From the NCBI RefSeq assembly GCF_026212465.1, contig NC_080049.1, positions 22,425,872-22,489,871 of the forward strand: DNA of 64,000 bases. Direction: 5' to 3'. Every line of letters begins with the position of its first letter. Position 1 is the first letter of the stretch. The stretch is from Amaranthus tricolor (Eukaryota > Streptophyta > Magnoliopsida > Caryophyllales > Amaranthaceae). Position numbers and translations under genes: made by a program. Positions 34,774 through 59,534 of this stretch are shown in pieces. The notes under the pieces are model-generated. The model did not search any database, was not told the origin of the DNA, and was given only the letters and a program-made list of their open reading frames with translations.

Positions 34774-35343
34774 TATAGGAGGAGATGAGTTTGTTGGAAA
34801 TACTTAATCAGATCATATGAACCTTGTTAACAAGTAATTAAATGCTCCTTAAACTTCTAATCTCAAGATTACCTGCTATAACTACTTTATTCATTTGAAA
34901 CGTATATTTTAAAATAAATGCCTACACTGTCATGTAAAAATAACTATCATAAAATGCATAAAAATCTACTTTAGTATAACATATAACCTACTTCATAATC
35001 TAAACCACCAAGGACAAAACTATTTAACACCTACTCTATAACCCCTAGACACCTGCCATTTATTACACAAAACAGCTACTAGACAAATCATAAGCACCTG
35101 AAACATAGCTCCTACAACACAAACGCTAGACACATACTACACAATAAATAAGAACCTACTTCAATACGTCAAAATAACTACTATGTTAGATTGAAAATGC
35201 ATTTGATGTGTAGTAATTACATATTTACATTGTCTTAAGTAAGTATATGCTAAGTACATATTTAAATTTTAATGTAGTTAATTATGGTTTAATTGGTATG
35301 TATGATTTTAATGTTTTAATTATTAATAACAAACATGTTAAGG
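34774..35343. repeat. CCTACT-type array directly upstream of the FAR1 pseudogene
   Basis: Repeated ACCTACTTC, CACCTACTC, ATAACTACTA and TGCCTACACT words. The array stops where FAR1-like coding sequence begins. Confidence 0.6.
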
Positions 35344-35740
35344 ATGAAGGATATCAAGGGAGATGATACCCAAACGGTGATAGAACAATTAATAGAGGAG
35401 GGATAAAAACATTTGGAGTTATACTATCATGTTAAGTTAAACGAGTTGGGACAACTGACAACATTATTTTGGTGTAATCGTATGATGGGGAAAGCTGCAG
35501 TATTTATTATGGAGATATCGTAATATTTGATACAACATATAAATCGATACAATCTCATATGTGGACCCATTGTAGGAATCAATAATCACCGGAGTACTGC
35601 TATATTTTGGTTGTTCCTTTATAGACGATGAGATGGTAGAACCATTTGAATAGATTCTTGGACATTTCAAGAAAGTTATAAATAATAAGTCTCTGATTTC
35701 AATATATACTAATCAAGACTTTACCATAGGAAGTGTATAT

Positions 35741-36869
35741 GAATAGGTATAAAAGACAACTTTAACAATTTAAATACCTATTTGTGATCCTACTTAGAGT
35801 ATTTTAAGTGCCAATTTTAATATTATAAATATTTACTTGGTTATAGAAAGATAACTACTATTAGTAGTTTTAATGCCAACTTTAATATTATAAATATTTA
35901 CTTAGGGAGGTAAAATTTGTTAATACCATAGTAATATACTAATTCAGGAACTACTTTGACACGTGACAGATGTAGAATGAGAGTTGAGGAATTCTAATTA
36001 TTTTCCGCGAGTCACTTTAAATCATATTCCTTAATTAAATTCCTTGATTAAATGTTGTTTTCTTATTTGCTCAATTATAATTTACTTTAGAAGTTTAGAG
36101 TTTAAATGTTGTTTTCTTATTTGCTCAATTATCATTTGCTCAATCATCATTTCTGAAAATATGGGGAGGAATAAGATCTAATTTTATTCTTGTACCTTAA
36201 ATACTCCAAACTAAAATAAATGAGATAATTATGCATTAATAAGTGCTTTCTCTACAGTCCTATGTTCTGATAATTTGTTGAAAACATTATCATCAATTAA
36301 AAGGTAAGATTTTAAAAATATTCATTTATTACTCCAATTCACAATACTCCAAAAGATGCAAATATGCAAATTTGGGAAAGATTAACCTTAGTTTCAAGCA
36401 AAATTTTCTCCAACCGAGTATGCAAAAATATCATCCTAATATCTTAACGATTTTAACTTCAGGTATAATCTATATTCTGCCTTAAATATCATAGTTAAAT
36501 CAAATTTGAAATTCAATCAGAGAATTAAAAAGATATTACTGAAAATATGGGGAGGAATAAGGTCATAATTGTATTCATATACCTTAAATACTCCAAATTA
36601 AAATAAATGAGATAATTATGCATTAATAAGTGCTTTCTTGATTCTCTACAGTCCTATATTCTGATAATTTATTCAAATTATCATCATCAATTAAAGGTAA
36701 GATTTTAAAAATATTCATTTATTACTCCAATTCACAATATACTATATTAACCTAATATTAGAATATTTCAAGACATTTTATACCATATAATACTACAATT
36801 TGGGAAAGATTAACCTTTTTGTACTATATATATGATAAATTTAAAAATAATGCACGGGCATTAAACTAG
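35741..36869 (+). mobile_element. Insert ending in a Helitron-like 3' terminus
   Basis: The right end reads AATGCACGGGCATTAAACTAG followed by T. It is a perfect 5-bp stem (AATGC/GCATT) with loop ACGG, three bases, then CTAG. That is the hairpin-plus-CTRR 3' end of Helitrons, with T as the flanking base. The 5' end is not identified, because 35741-35930 is still CCTACT/GCCAACTTTAA array sequence. The insert splits the FAR1 pseudogene. Confidence 0.5.
36154..36765. repeat. Tandem duplication, 386-bp offset
   Basis: The segment starting TGAAAATATGGGGAGGAATA at 36154 recurs at 36540 with few changes over about 210 bases, through TTTATTACTCCAATTCACAA. GGGAAAGATTAACC also recurs after both copies. 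A smaller duplication (TAAATGTTGTTTTCTTATTT at 36049 and 36103) lies just upstream. Confidence 0.85.
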
Positions 36870-37414
36870 TTATTAATAGTTTAACTATCAATATATTAAA
36901 CAAATCTTCCTAAATACTAAGAATTTGATTATGCTTATGACACTTGTTGAAAAATATCGTTCGGATTATCAAGTCAAATGTTGATTTCAAGAATGTTTTT
37001 CGTGTTTAATGGGGTGTAATAGAGAGAATGAATTTCAAAGATGTTAGGATAACATGGCCATAACTTATAAAATAAAAGAGAACAAAGATATTTACAAATG
37101 GTTTGAACGTGTGTATAAAATATGATACACGTGGTGTACAAACTTGAGCAAAGATTCTTTTCAACAAGTATAATATCTTCGCAAAGAAGTGATTCAACAA
37201 GTAATGCCTTTGGTTTTGAGGGCAAAAAAAGAAAATCTAACTCGATATTTCAAGAATTTCCATAACACAGTGGAAAAGAAAGATTGGTTCAAAATTCTAT
37301 TGCTCAAAAACAAAACCATCATCCAACCTTAAAATTGCTGGATTGTTTAAACATACGTCAAAGTTCTACACTACTACTTTATTTAGAGACTTTAAAGAGG
37401 AGTTTAAGATAGTT

Positions 37415-38040
37415 TTAGTAAATGCCAACTTTAACTAGTATTAATAGTTTCTCTATCCGTATGAAATGGCACCATTTGACTCAAATATGTGAGAGCTTTT
37501 TGAGTCAAACGATGTTATTTCTGGCGAACATTGGAAATAATTAATAACTACCACTAAAACTAGATCATTTTATTACCTATTTGAAGTATGTTCTCTATTA
37601 GAGATTACTTTAATATCTATAAGCATCTATTTGAGTATAAAAATACTTACGTTAACTAGTATAGATGTCTGCTTTATTATTGGAGAATTAATATCTACAA
37701 CAATAGTAATGCGTATTTGTATGCTCAAAATACAAACTTTGGGTATTATCAACACCTACATTATTTAACCAAAATGCCTATCATCATCATTACTGAAATA
37801 AATGCTTACTACTTAAACTGTAATATACCTACTACTTGTGCAAATGCCTACTTTGGTGTGTATAAATATATACTTGAACTATTAAAAGTTTTTACTTTAA
37901 GTGATATAACTACCTACTTTATTATTGAATATAGTTTTGAATATACTTTAAAAATTATAAATTTCACGTGGTTTAGAGTGTGGATAGATGACAATTTAAT
38001 ACGTTAAGAAACTGTAACTTAACTCAACTTACAAGGTGAT
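37415..38040. repeat. CCTACT-type array within the FAR1 pseudogene
   Basis: AAATGCCTACTTTGG, ATACCTACTACTTG, AATGCTTACTACTT and similar words lie between FAR1 parts 2 and 3. The 96-codon ORF here is a reading of the array, not a gene. Confidence 0.6.
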
Positions 38041-38599
38041 GTCAATGTGAAATGTACATATATGCAAAAAACCTTTAAGACATGTGGTTGGTTATGTTGT
38101 CATTGCTTGTGAATACTTCATAATCGTTCAATATCAAGAGTATTAGAGAAGTACATGCTACCACAATGGACAAAGTTTTCCAAAAAGAAAGTATGGGAAA
38201 AGATGTTCAACAGGCAAGGTGAAAGTCATAATGAAGACAATGACAAAAACAAAGGCTAGTCACAATGCAATGAAGGCACCAAATGTGGCGTAAGTTTTAT
38301 AATCTGTTTTAAAAATCACAGCATCCTAAAGAAGCTAGAAATGTTGTTGAAGAGCTATATGTAAAAGCATACAAATTGGTTTCATTATTAACAACGAAGC
38401 ATGATACGGTCCAAGATGAGCCAGTCCAATCATCAATTAAAAATACACAGTTTGTTGTCTTAGATCCGAAAAAAAAAAATCAATCACAAAGAGCTAAAAA
38501 AATATAATTAAAGGAGATAGGAGAGAAATCAAGCGTCTACAAAGAATAAGAAGCTCGATTCAGATCACCAAACAAACACATTATATGATGTATATTGTT

Positions 38600-39416
38600 A
38601 GCAATTTTATATTTAAGGATTTTCATTTGTCATTTATATAATAAATAATGTCTACTACGTTACAAAAAATACACAATATAAAATGTTCAAAATTACCTGA
38701 ATCAAGTATACATAATGCCTGCTTATTAGAAAAAAAAAACATACTGCAATACCAGAGAACATTTAACATAGCTAATATATGTGCCTAGTTACTTTAGTTT
38801 AAAGTCCTACTTCATTACTGAAAACACCTGCTATGCATAAATAAAACACCTAGTTATTATCTAAAAAAAATACCAAATCCATATAATTTAACACTTACTT
38901 TAAGAAGTAATAACCAATCCTTCGTAAAATTCAAAGTAATGGTTACAAATATATAGCAAATATACCTAAATAGGATTACATGAAAACCTACAAGAATGAC
39001 CAATATCTCTTACGTAGTATTAAACAAACACTAACTTCAAATATCAAAAACCCCTACTTTGTAAATTTAATACACCTATTTCACTAATCCCAAACTCATA
39101 CTAAGTGTACCATATACAGCTACTTTATATATTGCAAACACCTATATATATGTTATCATAAACACCTAAATGTAACACCATAAAGTCCTAATGAGTATTA
39201 ATAAACATTTACTTCATATATCAAAAATCCCTTCTTTGCAGATTAATACTCCTACTTCATAAAACCTAAATAGATACTTCACAAATAATAAATACCTATT
39301 ATAATAAACAACTACTATAAGTTAAAAATTTTATCTCATATATATATATAACAACTAATTGAAAATTATAAACACCAAATTAATAAAGTATGCAAACATA
39401 ACAACATCATACCCTA
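38600..39416. repeat. CCTACT-type array downstream of the FAR1 pseudogene
   Basis: Repeated CACCTAGTTA, CCTACTTCAT, AAACACCTA and ACCTATTATAA words. It ends at the hAT-like terminus at 39417. Confidence 0.6.
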
Positions 39417-39698
39417 CAGGGCCGGTCCTTTTGGAGCTCTAGGCAAAATAATATTTTGAGGGCCTTTCAAAAATTACACTAAACTAAAATACACAATATA
39501 TTTATAAAAATTGTTTTTTTAAATAAATAAATTAAAATATTACTCAAAGCTATTTTTAGTAAAGTTATAAAAAATATACGGTCATATATTATATATACTA
39601 CATATGACTAATAATAATAATTGCTACTAATATTGGAAATTACAAACTATTGTTAACAAACAATCTCAGAAAGAACAAAAGTGATAATCTTGAATTAC
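39417..39698 (+). mobile_element. hAT-type left end fragment
   Basis: CAGGGCCGGTCCTTTTGGAG at 39417, followed by GGGCCTTTCAAAAATTAC, is a common plant hAT/MITE beginning. The array sequence stops exactly here. A right end was not found. Confidence 0.45.

Positions 39699-39744
<46 letters not shown>
39699..39744. repeat. (TTA)n microsatellite
   Basis: About 15 TTA units, similar in length to the tract at 3989-4035. Confidence 0.95.
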
Positions 39745-42258
39745 GTCAAATTTGTTTTCTATTAATCGATATAAAAAACAAACTACAAGAAAGGAATAAA
39801 CCTGGAAATTCAGAGTTCTCCTTATGGGTTGCATCAATGTAAAACTAGGGCTCACCTTTTAGGAAGGGTATCACCATCTCACTCTTCATGTGCAAAGGAG
39901 AAGTCGAGGTTTCCCAAAAAAGCCACATGCGGCTTGAACAGAGCTAAATTATCGTAACTGTTACAAAAAACAAATTTGCACAAAACATGCCTATGAAGCT
40001 AGCTGGATACAGAGAACTGTCCAAAAATAGCAAATAGGCTTTGGAGCTTCAAGGCTGTTGTGATGAGGGCCCTCAACTAGGGTCACTCAGCTGCTAATGG
40101 TGCTGGCAGGGACTGTCCACAGCGGAGTTAGCAGCAGGTCAGAGGGGTCTAAACCAAGTGGCTTGGGATGCAGCGGGCCAGTAGCTTCTTCTAGGCCACA
40201 CCAGGGCGGGTCGAATCCACAAGGAGTGGGGGTTAAGTTAATAGTTTCTCGATCGATTAGTGTGTTCGAAGACGTATAATATGATGTTTGGAGATAGAAA
40301 TAATTAAACAAGCAATTAAAAGTACTTAAAGCATAAAAGTAAATAAGGATACAATGAACTAAAAGCAAGGATAAAATGATCCATAAGCTAAGAGGCATAG
40401 GCTAGGCTTTCTCACCAAAGTAGTGTTTACTAAATGTTGACTTAAGGTTATGGATATTTTGTTATGGGGAAGAACATATCACAAGTACTAATGTTCTCTC
40501 TCGAGCAACAAAAGCTTGCTAAACATACTCAAATACCTATTCTCATGGAGCTAAGCATAATTTAAGACATGAAGCACATATTCAACATTTCCAATCAAAG
40601 CATCTACCTATTCTCACGGAGATGTCTTAACTTTTAAGCATAAATTATCGTTAAAAATCGACTCTCGCCCTCAATTCAACGACACTACAACATGATAGCA
40701 AAATCCATCTTAAACCATAAACAACACAACCAATCCAAAGGTAAAGAAAGCAATTCAAACTACATACATAGTGATGATGCCTAACCTAAGCCAAAACAAA
40801 CTACTCACTCATACTCATATTGAAATTGTAGATAGCAAACAAGCCAAGAATCATAGATGAATAAATCAAACTAGAGTATCCTAAAGAGATGAGTGCAATA
40901 TAAGTTGAAGAACTACAAGCATGAATATATGAAACTAAAGGCAAACAATCAAAGATAACTAAATGACATGAATTGAAAACAATATAAGTAAGGATATAAG
41001 TTACTCTTTTAAGTTCAATCTAAGGATGAACAAGATGATTTGATGATTCAAAGAAATACCTTCCAAAAGCTTCAATAATAGTACATCAATGGTTGAAGAA
41101 TTCCAAGTTGCAAAATATTACAATGAAGGATGTAGTTAAGATTGTATTTGGAAAGTGAAAATACTTAATGTAGTGTTTGGGAACAAGTATTTCATTTTAA
41201 ATTATGGATTTCAATTATGAAATAATAAATGAAGAATTTGAGAATGATTAGGTTTTGGTAGTCATTCTCAAATTCTCAACTTTAACTACTTTAAAAACAA
41301 TGGTGGATTTTGATCCAAATCCAAATTTGAAAAATTTTGATTTGCCAAACAATAAATTTAATTGTATTGAAAGGGAAATTATGCTAACACTAATTCTTAA
41401 TTGAAATGAAAGCAAAGCTATGAAGAATACATAGAAACTACTCAAAATGAAAGGTGAAAACTGAGATCATTAGCTCCATCTTCCTCTTCTCTATTTATAG
41501 ACTTTAAAAACAAGTGGGGGTGGTGGTTTCATGATTGCTCCACCACCCCTAGGTTGTAGGAGGGGGGTGCCACCCCTAATGGATAGGGTAGGGTGGCTGG
41601 CAGTCTTGGCAGCAGCAATTAGAAGCAACAAATGTAATTGGACCTCGAATGATATTTAAAAAGATCGCAAAAGCTACTGCCGCCCATCTCGCTCGACCTG
41701 GTTGAGCAAGCATCAGGTACACAAGTCAGAATGTTTAAAAACAGAGCAGTCACCAAAAAAGGCTCCGCTCGACCCATTGAAAATGCTTCTGTCGACATTC
41801 TGAAGCTATTGGAAGTGAATAGTACTTTTGCTCGACCCGAGCCAACATCGCTCGACTTGAGCCAACATCGCTCGACCAGGTCGAGCGACCTTCAGGATGG
41901 TCCTGCTCAGCTTTTATCTCTAATATAAGTTTTTTGTATGCTCGAGCAAGCTTGGCTCGACCCAATTTTGGCCGAGTGGGCTTAGAATGGTCCACTTTAG
42001 CTCCTTTTGGCTTTGTTTCCTTGACTTGGGTCATCAAGACTTTGATTACTTGAGCTTTCAGAGTTCAGTGAGTATTGTATGCGCCAAATGTACTTGGTTT
42101 GTGATCGGTTTTGACGAATATTACCTAAAATGCACAAAAACACCAAAATACCCAACCAAGTGTAAAATCCCAAATAAAGCAAGTATAGTTATGCAAAATC
42201 CCAATACAATAAAGCAAAATAATGGGGATAAAATATGAATAAAATACAGCTAACACTA
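39745..42258. repeat. LTR-retrotransposon-derived sequence, family unassigned
   Basis: No coding domain is seen. GGTGCTGGCAGGGACTG (about 40097) resembles the post-LTR sequence of some gypsy elements. CGGGTCGAATCCACAAGGAG (about 40207) and CTATTCTCATGGAGCTAAG (about 40538) are phrases I associate with plant LTR-element leaders. A TATA box on the minus strand (TCTATAAATAGAGAAGAGG, about 41492-41511) with a GCTCGAC-rich block upstream (41686-41963) looks like U3 of a minus-strand LTR. Borders were not found. The 60-100 codon ORFs here do not look real. Confidence 0.35.
41686..41963. repeat. GCTCGAC/GTCGAGC-rich cassette
   Basis: GCTCGACC, GTCGAGCG, GCTCGACTTGAGCCAACATC and GCTCGAGC words recur here, with CTTCAGGATGGTCCTGCT between them. 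The same vocabulary (CTCGCTCGACC, GTCGAGCGGC, CTTCTGACAGC) fills the U3 of the Copia LTRs at 19768-19912 and 24592-24768, yet the flanking sequence differs. Confidence 0.75.
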
Positions 42259-42683
42259 AGTTCCGTTTTTAGGTTTTTAAAAACTTTTTCGGTAGTTTCT
42301 CACATAAAGTACTTTAACCTTGGTTTGTTTGGCATGAAACTTGGCACACAATACTATTTTGTATATATTATTGTGTTGAAATAGTTAGAATTGAAAACAA
42401 TAGTCATATGCTTGAAATTACGTGCTTAGTTGCGTTTTAAAGTTTTTTTTAAGCGTTTTTGGCTCTTTCTCGCATAAAGTAGTTCAAAGTTGGTTTGTTT
42501 GGCATGAAACTTGGCACACAACACTATTTGGTATATATTATTGTGTTGAAATGGTTTGAATCGAAAACAATATTCATATGCTTGAAATTACGTGCTAAGT
42601 TGCTTTTTTAAGGTTTTTAAAGCGTTTTTGGCACTTTCTCGCATAAAGTGGTTCAAACTTGGTTTGTTTGGCATGAAAACCGC
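42259..42683 (+). repeat. 170-bp tandem repeat, two and a half copies
   Basis: Units begin AGTTCCG/AGTTGC at 42259, 42428 and 42598 (169 and 170 bp). Each contains TTTCTC(A/G)CATAAAGT, TTGGTTTGTTTGGCATGAAA and, in the full copies, TATTATTGTGTTGAAAT. The third copy breaks off after GGCATGAAA. Confidence 0.9.
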
Positions 42684-42786
42684 ACCATTTAAAATAAGTC
42701 ATCTGCTGCTATCAGTAATGCTTGGAGTCAAAATCGTAGCATATAGTGGCCAAAAACCGCAGCATTTAAGGTTTTTTCCACTAGTG
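42684..42786 (-). mobile_element. CACTA-type transposon end, about 100 bp
   Basis: Read on the minus strand from 42786: CACTAGTGGAAAAAACCTTA, then AATGCTGCGGTTTTTGGCC. CACTA termini often begin CACTAGTGGAAAAA. Only the tip is present and it abuts the 170-bp repeat. Confidence 0.6.
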
Positions 42787-43023
42787 TATAAACTTCTCTT
42801 TGTCAACATCTTCATGTATTGTTTGTTTAACAACAATTTCTCTATCATCCTCAAACTCATACCATGTCCTTTACACCAATCAGCGTATTTATGTGTGATT
42901 GATAATCATCAACTACAAAACACCCTTACCAACCCTCTAGTCTTCTCAGTCTCAAATCTTATTTTCAAAAGTTGCTCAAATTTGTTTTTTTACCAATTGC
43001 AAGGACCTTGAGTAAGATTTGTC
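42787..43023. other. No recognisable feature
   Basis: AT-rich sequence between the CACTA tip and the minus-strand ORF. Confidence 0.5.
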
Positions 43024-43443
43024 TTAGAAAGGAAAAAGATAACAATAATAGAATAGTGATATTATAACACATCCATCGATATATTTTACAAAACCATCAT
43101 CATTTAACCTCCTAATTGACTCACATAGGGTGTCAAACAAAAATGAACACCAGTCGGAACTTTGAATAAATACAGCATCAGCAATAACAATATAAATGCT
43201 CATCCTTAGTTGAATGTTATGGAGGAGCCATGATAACATGTTCACAACACAAAAATTTTCTCTCTTTGGCTTAGGCTTTACATCGAAAGTTTTAACAATC
43301 ACAAAGGAATCATCCTTCCTCTTTAACACCATGCCCTTAGATTTTTGAATTACCATAGCAAGAGGTTCGTCATCCTCGAAGTAATAATCAACATTAGAAA
43401 ATCGTTCCTTATCTGAAAACATGTACAAAAAGTAATAAATCAA
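43024..43443 (-). CDS. Hypothetical 139-codon ORF, possible TE or gene fragment
   Basis: The open frame is MIYYFLYMFSDKERFSNVDY and onward. It has a charged N-terminal half (FEDDEPLAMVIQKSKGM, VKPKPKRENFCVV) and a hydrophobic C-terminal half (LRMSIYIVIADAVFI; IISLFYYCYLF). I recognise no domain. It lies between a CACTA tip and the CK2 gene promoter, facing away from the kinase gene, so it could be a relict of the CACTA element or a chance frame. If expressed it would share the upstream region with the kinase gene. Confidence 0.25.
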   Translation of the reverse strand: MIYYFLYMFSDKERFSNVDYYFEDDEPLAMVIQKSKGMVLKRKDDSFVIVKTFDVKPKPKRENFCVVNMLSWLLHNIQLRMSIYIVIADAVFIQSSDWCSFLFDTLCESIRRLNDDGFVKYIDGCVIISLFYYCYLFPF

Positions 43444-43932
43444 TGAACATACAAAAAATATATAAAACTAAACCCTAATCTATACCAAATAGCGACGAAA
43501 ATCAAAGAAACTATGTGAGAAATATCCCAATAATCATTAGTTTAGTTTGCGACATTTAAATAATCATTAGTTTAGCTTCCTTATGTTCGATTACTAATCA
43601 CCGTCACTATCCAATGAAAACAAGTTGACCCTGAAGCTCTGCTTATACATTTTTAATGTACTACCGTCAAGCCCATGGGCATAGACGAGGGTAATAAGCA
43701 AAATACAAGCTAACTAGAACAAATTTTTTTTCAATTATAATATAGGATAAAGAAATGATTAAATTAAATAAGATTCGAATTTAAGACCGTGAAGAAAACT
43801 AATACTTAGCACCAACTGATACAAGAATGATGAAGCAAAGTAAACGATGTTTTGAAGGAAAGATTAGAAAGCAATCTACTTCATGTCTAAATTGTGAGAC
43901 TTCCAAATTCGGCCCTTTTCTTGTTATATTTG
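43444..43932 (+). promoter_or_regulatory. Promoter and 5' UTR region of the CK2 alpha gene
   Basis: Contains a telo-box (AAACCCTAA, 43470-43478) and a 17-bp direct repeat AATAATCATTAGTTTAG at 43529-43545 and 43559-43575, 30 bp apart. An in-frame stop (TAA 43888-43890) and absence of an earlier in-frame ATG support the start at 43933. No clear TATA box is seen. Confidence 0.45.
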
Positions 43933-57595
<13,663 letters not shown>

Positions 57596-58701
57596 ATGAA
57601 TTGTGCTAATTACATGGATGGTTGAGTTGAACGTGTCTAAAGCTTCTGGTTGTCAAGCTGATCCGTATGTACTCTATATTTTGAAGTCTGGTGCCTCAGC
57701 ACTTCCAGTCTAGTGTAGGCTTCTCTATTTAGACAGTGAGTTGAACATGGACAATTTCCACCAAGCAACCATTTTCCATCTTGTTATGGTTTGTGTAATC
57801 AAACTTTCAAGGATTTAAATTATTTTTGGATCAAGGTTTTCCCTGTTGTCTGATTCCCCAAGTTTCTGTTTTGTTTGTTTGTTGATATGGCAAAAATTTT
57901 TCTCTTTTCTTTTCGTAACTGATGATATTTGGGAGAGCAAGGCAAAATTATCAAGTTGATAGAGCAAGAGCAAATTCCTGGGATTTGTGTGTGTGCATAA
58001 GAGCATAAATCTACAAGAAGATATGCTTTAGTTTTCACCATCTTGTTTAGATTCTTCTCTTAAAGCCAAAACAGCGTCTTAGTAAAAGAAAATTAGAACT
58101 ATCTTGTGGATTTCTTCTCTGTTGCAAATTGCAATGATTATTAGTTGTTTTTTTTTCTAGAAAAGTGTCGTAATATATAATATTTGCTATTTTTTTAATT
58201 TTTTTTATTTTTAATTTTATCTGTTTTCTCTTCTCTCTTTTCGCTTTATCACTTGGTGTTATCTCTTTTTTCTTCCCTTTCGAAAATTGTTTGGTTGCAT
58301 TTTACTCTTATGATTGCAATTTTACAAGGAGTTGTTTGACAGTTTGCTTTATTTAGTTGGCTTGTTATTAACTAACATGTGAATTAATTTTTTGTTAGTT
58401 GATTGGTTAGGAAATATTTGATAAAAATTAGTTAATGAAAAAAGTGGGTTAAGAAATTAAAAGTCAATAGAAAAGCTACTCTAAGCAAGTTTTTGATTTT
58501 GAGGTTAAATATTTGCCTTTTTAGCTGCCTTTAAAAGAAAATTTTTCTTAGTTTGCTTATAATGTATGACCAATGCATTTTGATTTGGGTCGAAAATCAT
58601 AACTCAGCGTTTATCTTGTATATGTTCCTTCAATGTGTGTTTTAAGTCATTTCTAAGCTACAAAACGACTTAGGGGCATTTGGGTCAAAAGGAGTGATTA
58701 C
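57596..58701 (+). other. CK2 3' UTR and downstream flank
   Basis: No further gene is seen. Candidate 3'-end signals such as TTTGTGTAATCAAAC (57791) are present, but no canonical AATAAA stands out near the stop, so the cleavage site is unknown. Confidence 0.5.
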
Positions 58702-59487
58702 TAGGGCTGTTCAAAAAAAATCGACCCGTTCGACCCGACCCACCGACTCGCAACTTAAATGGCGGGTCGGTTTCTAAAAAACTTGTAACTTGCTGATCGG
58801 GTACTCGACCCGTCTTAACCTGGTTAGGTCATGGGCCAAAATTTAAATGAAGCGAGTATTTGGTGACCCGCTTAAAATGAAAACAAATACCCTTTTAGGG
58901 TTTTCAAAGGTTGTGCTGTAATGCCGTGAGCTGTCAGTCAGGTTTAAAAACTAAAGAAAACCACATACACTTCCTAGCTTCCCTTCTCAATTTCTTATCT
59001 TCTGTGTTCTTCAAAGGCATTTCCTTCATCTAATTTCTCATCTTCTGTGTGCCACACTTACACTACCCCTGATTATCATTCATTAATTATCACTCAATAT
59101 TTATAATTCTTCTTGTGCTACACTTACATTACCCTAAATATCATTCATTAATTAGCACCTAATATTTATAATTCTTCTTGAGAAAGAGATAAAATCAACA
59201 AAATCAAAGCTGTATGTCCAAGACTGAAAAGACAAAGGCAAAGGGAGAAGTTGCCCAATATACTACGAAATCCTCAAAATTTTGGCTATGAAAATTCTGC
59301 CCAGATTTCTCACTAAAAATGCCACATAATTAACTGTAATAAAATATGCTCAAAAAATCAAAAATAAAATTGGGTACCCGGTGTCCTGACCCGACTTATC
59401 TGGGTACCCGGACGCATTAATTGGGCCGGGACACGAGCCATTTGAAAAGGTACCCGACTAACCGGGCACTCGCTAATGAACACCCTA
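58702..59487. mobile_element. hAT-type MITE with CGACCCG/GGGTACCCG subterminal words
   Basis: 786 bp. The left end is TAGGGCTGTTCAAAAAAAAT. The reverse complement of the right end is TAGGGTGTTCATTAGCGAGT. CGACCCG, GACCCG, GGGTACCCGG and GGCGGGTCGG words fill both ends. Flanks GTGATTAC (58694-58701) and GTGACTAT (59488-59495) match at six of eight bases, an aged 8-bp target duplication. No coding capacity. Confidence 0.85.
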
Positions 59488-59534
59488 GTGACTATACAAT
59501 ACCAATATGATAGCTTTTTATTTTCAGTTTATAT

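Larger units (their letters stand above)
35344..38520 (+). pseudogene. FAR1/FHY3-like MULE transposase, shattered into three parts
   Basis: Part 1 (35344-about 35735) reads MKDIKGDDTQTVIEQLIEEG, then ELGQLTTLFWCN. After a frame slip it reads YYGDIVIFDTTYKS and then PFE, ILGHFKKVI (MULE domain). Part 2 (about 36975-37412) reads DNMAITYKIKENK, WFERVYKI, SKDSF and FRDFKEEF. Part 3 (about 38055-38520) reads KTFKTCGWLCCHCL (SWIM finger) and LEKYMLPQWTKFSKKKVWE, then a Lys-rich tail. The parts are in order and together follow the FAR1 family layout. They are separated by 35741-36869 (Helitron-like insert) and 37415-37990 (CCTACT array). Many stops and frameshifts are present. FAR1/FHY3 proteins are transcription factors derived from such transposases. 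This copy looks like the transposon form, not a host gene. Confidence 0.75.

Noticed and set aside
37717..38007. 96-codon ORF MYAQNTNFGYYQHLHY as a gene
   Set aside because: It reads through a CCTACT-type array between pieces of the FAR1 pseudogene.
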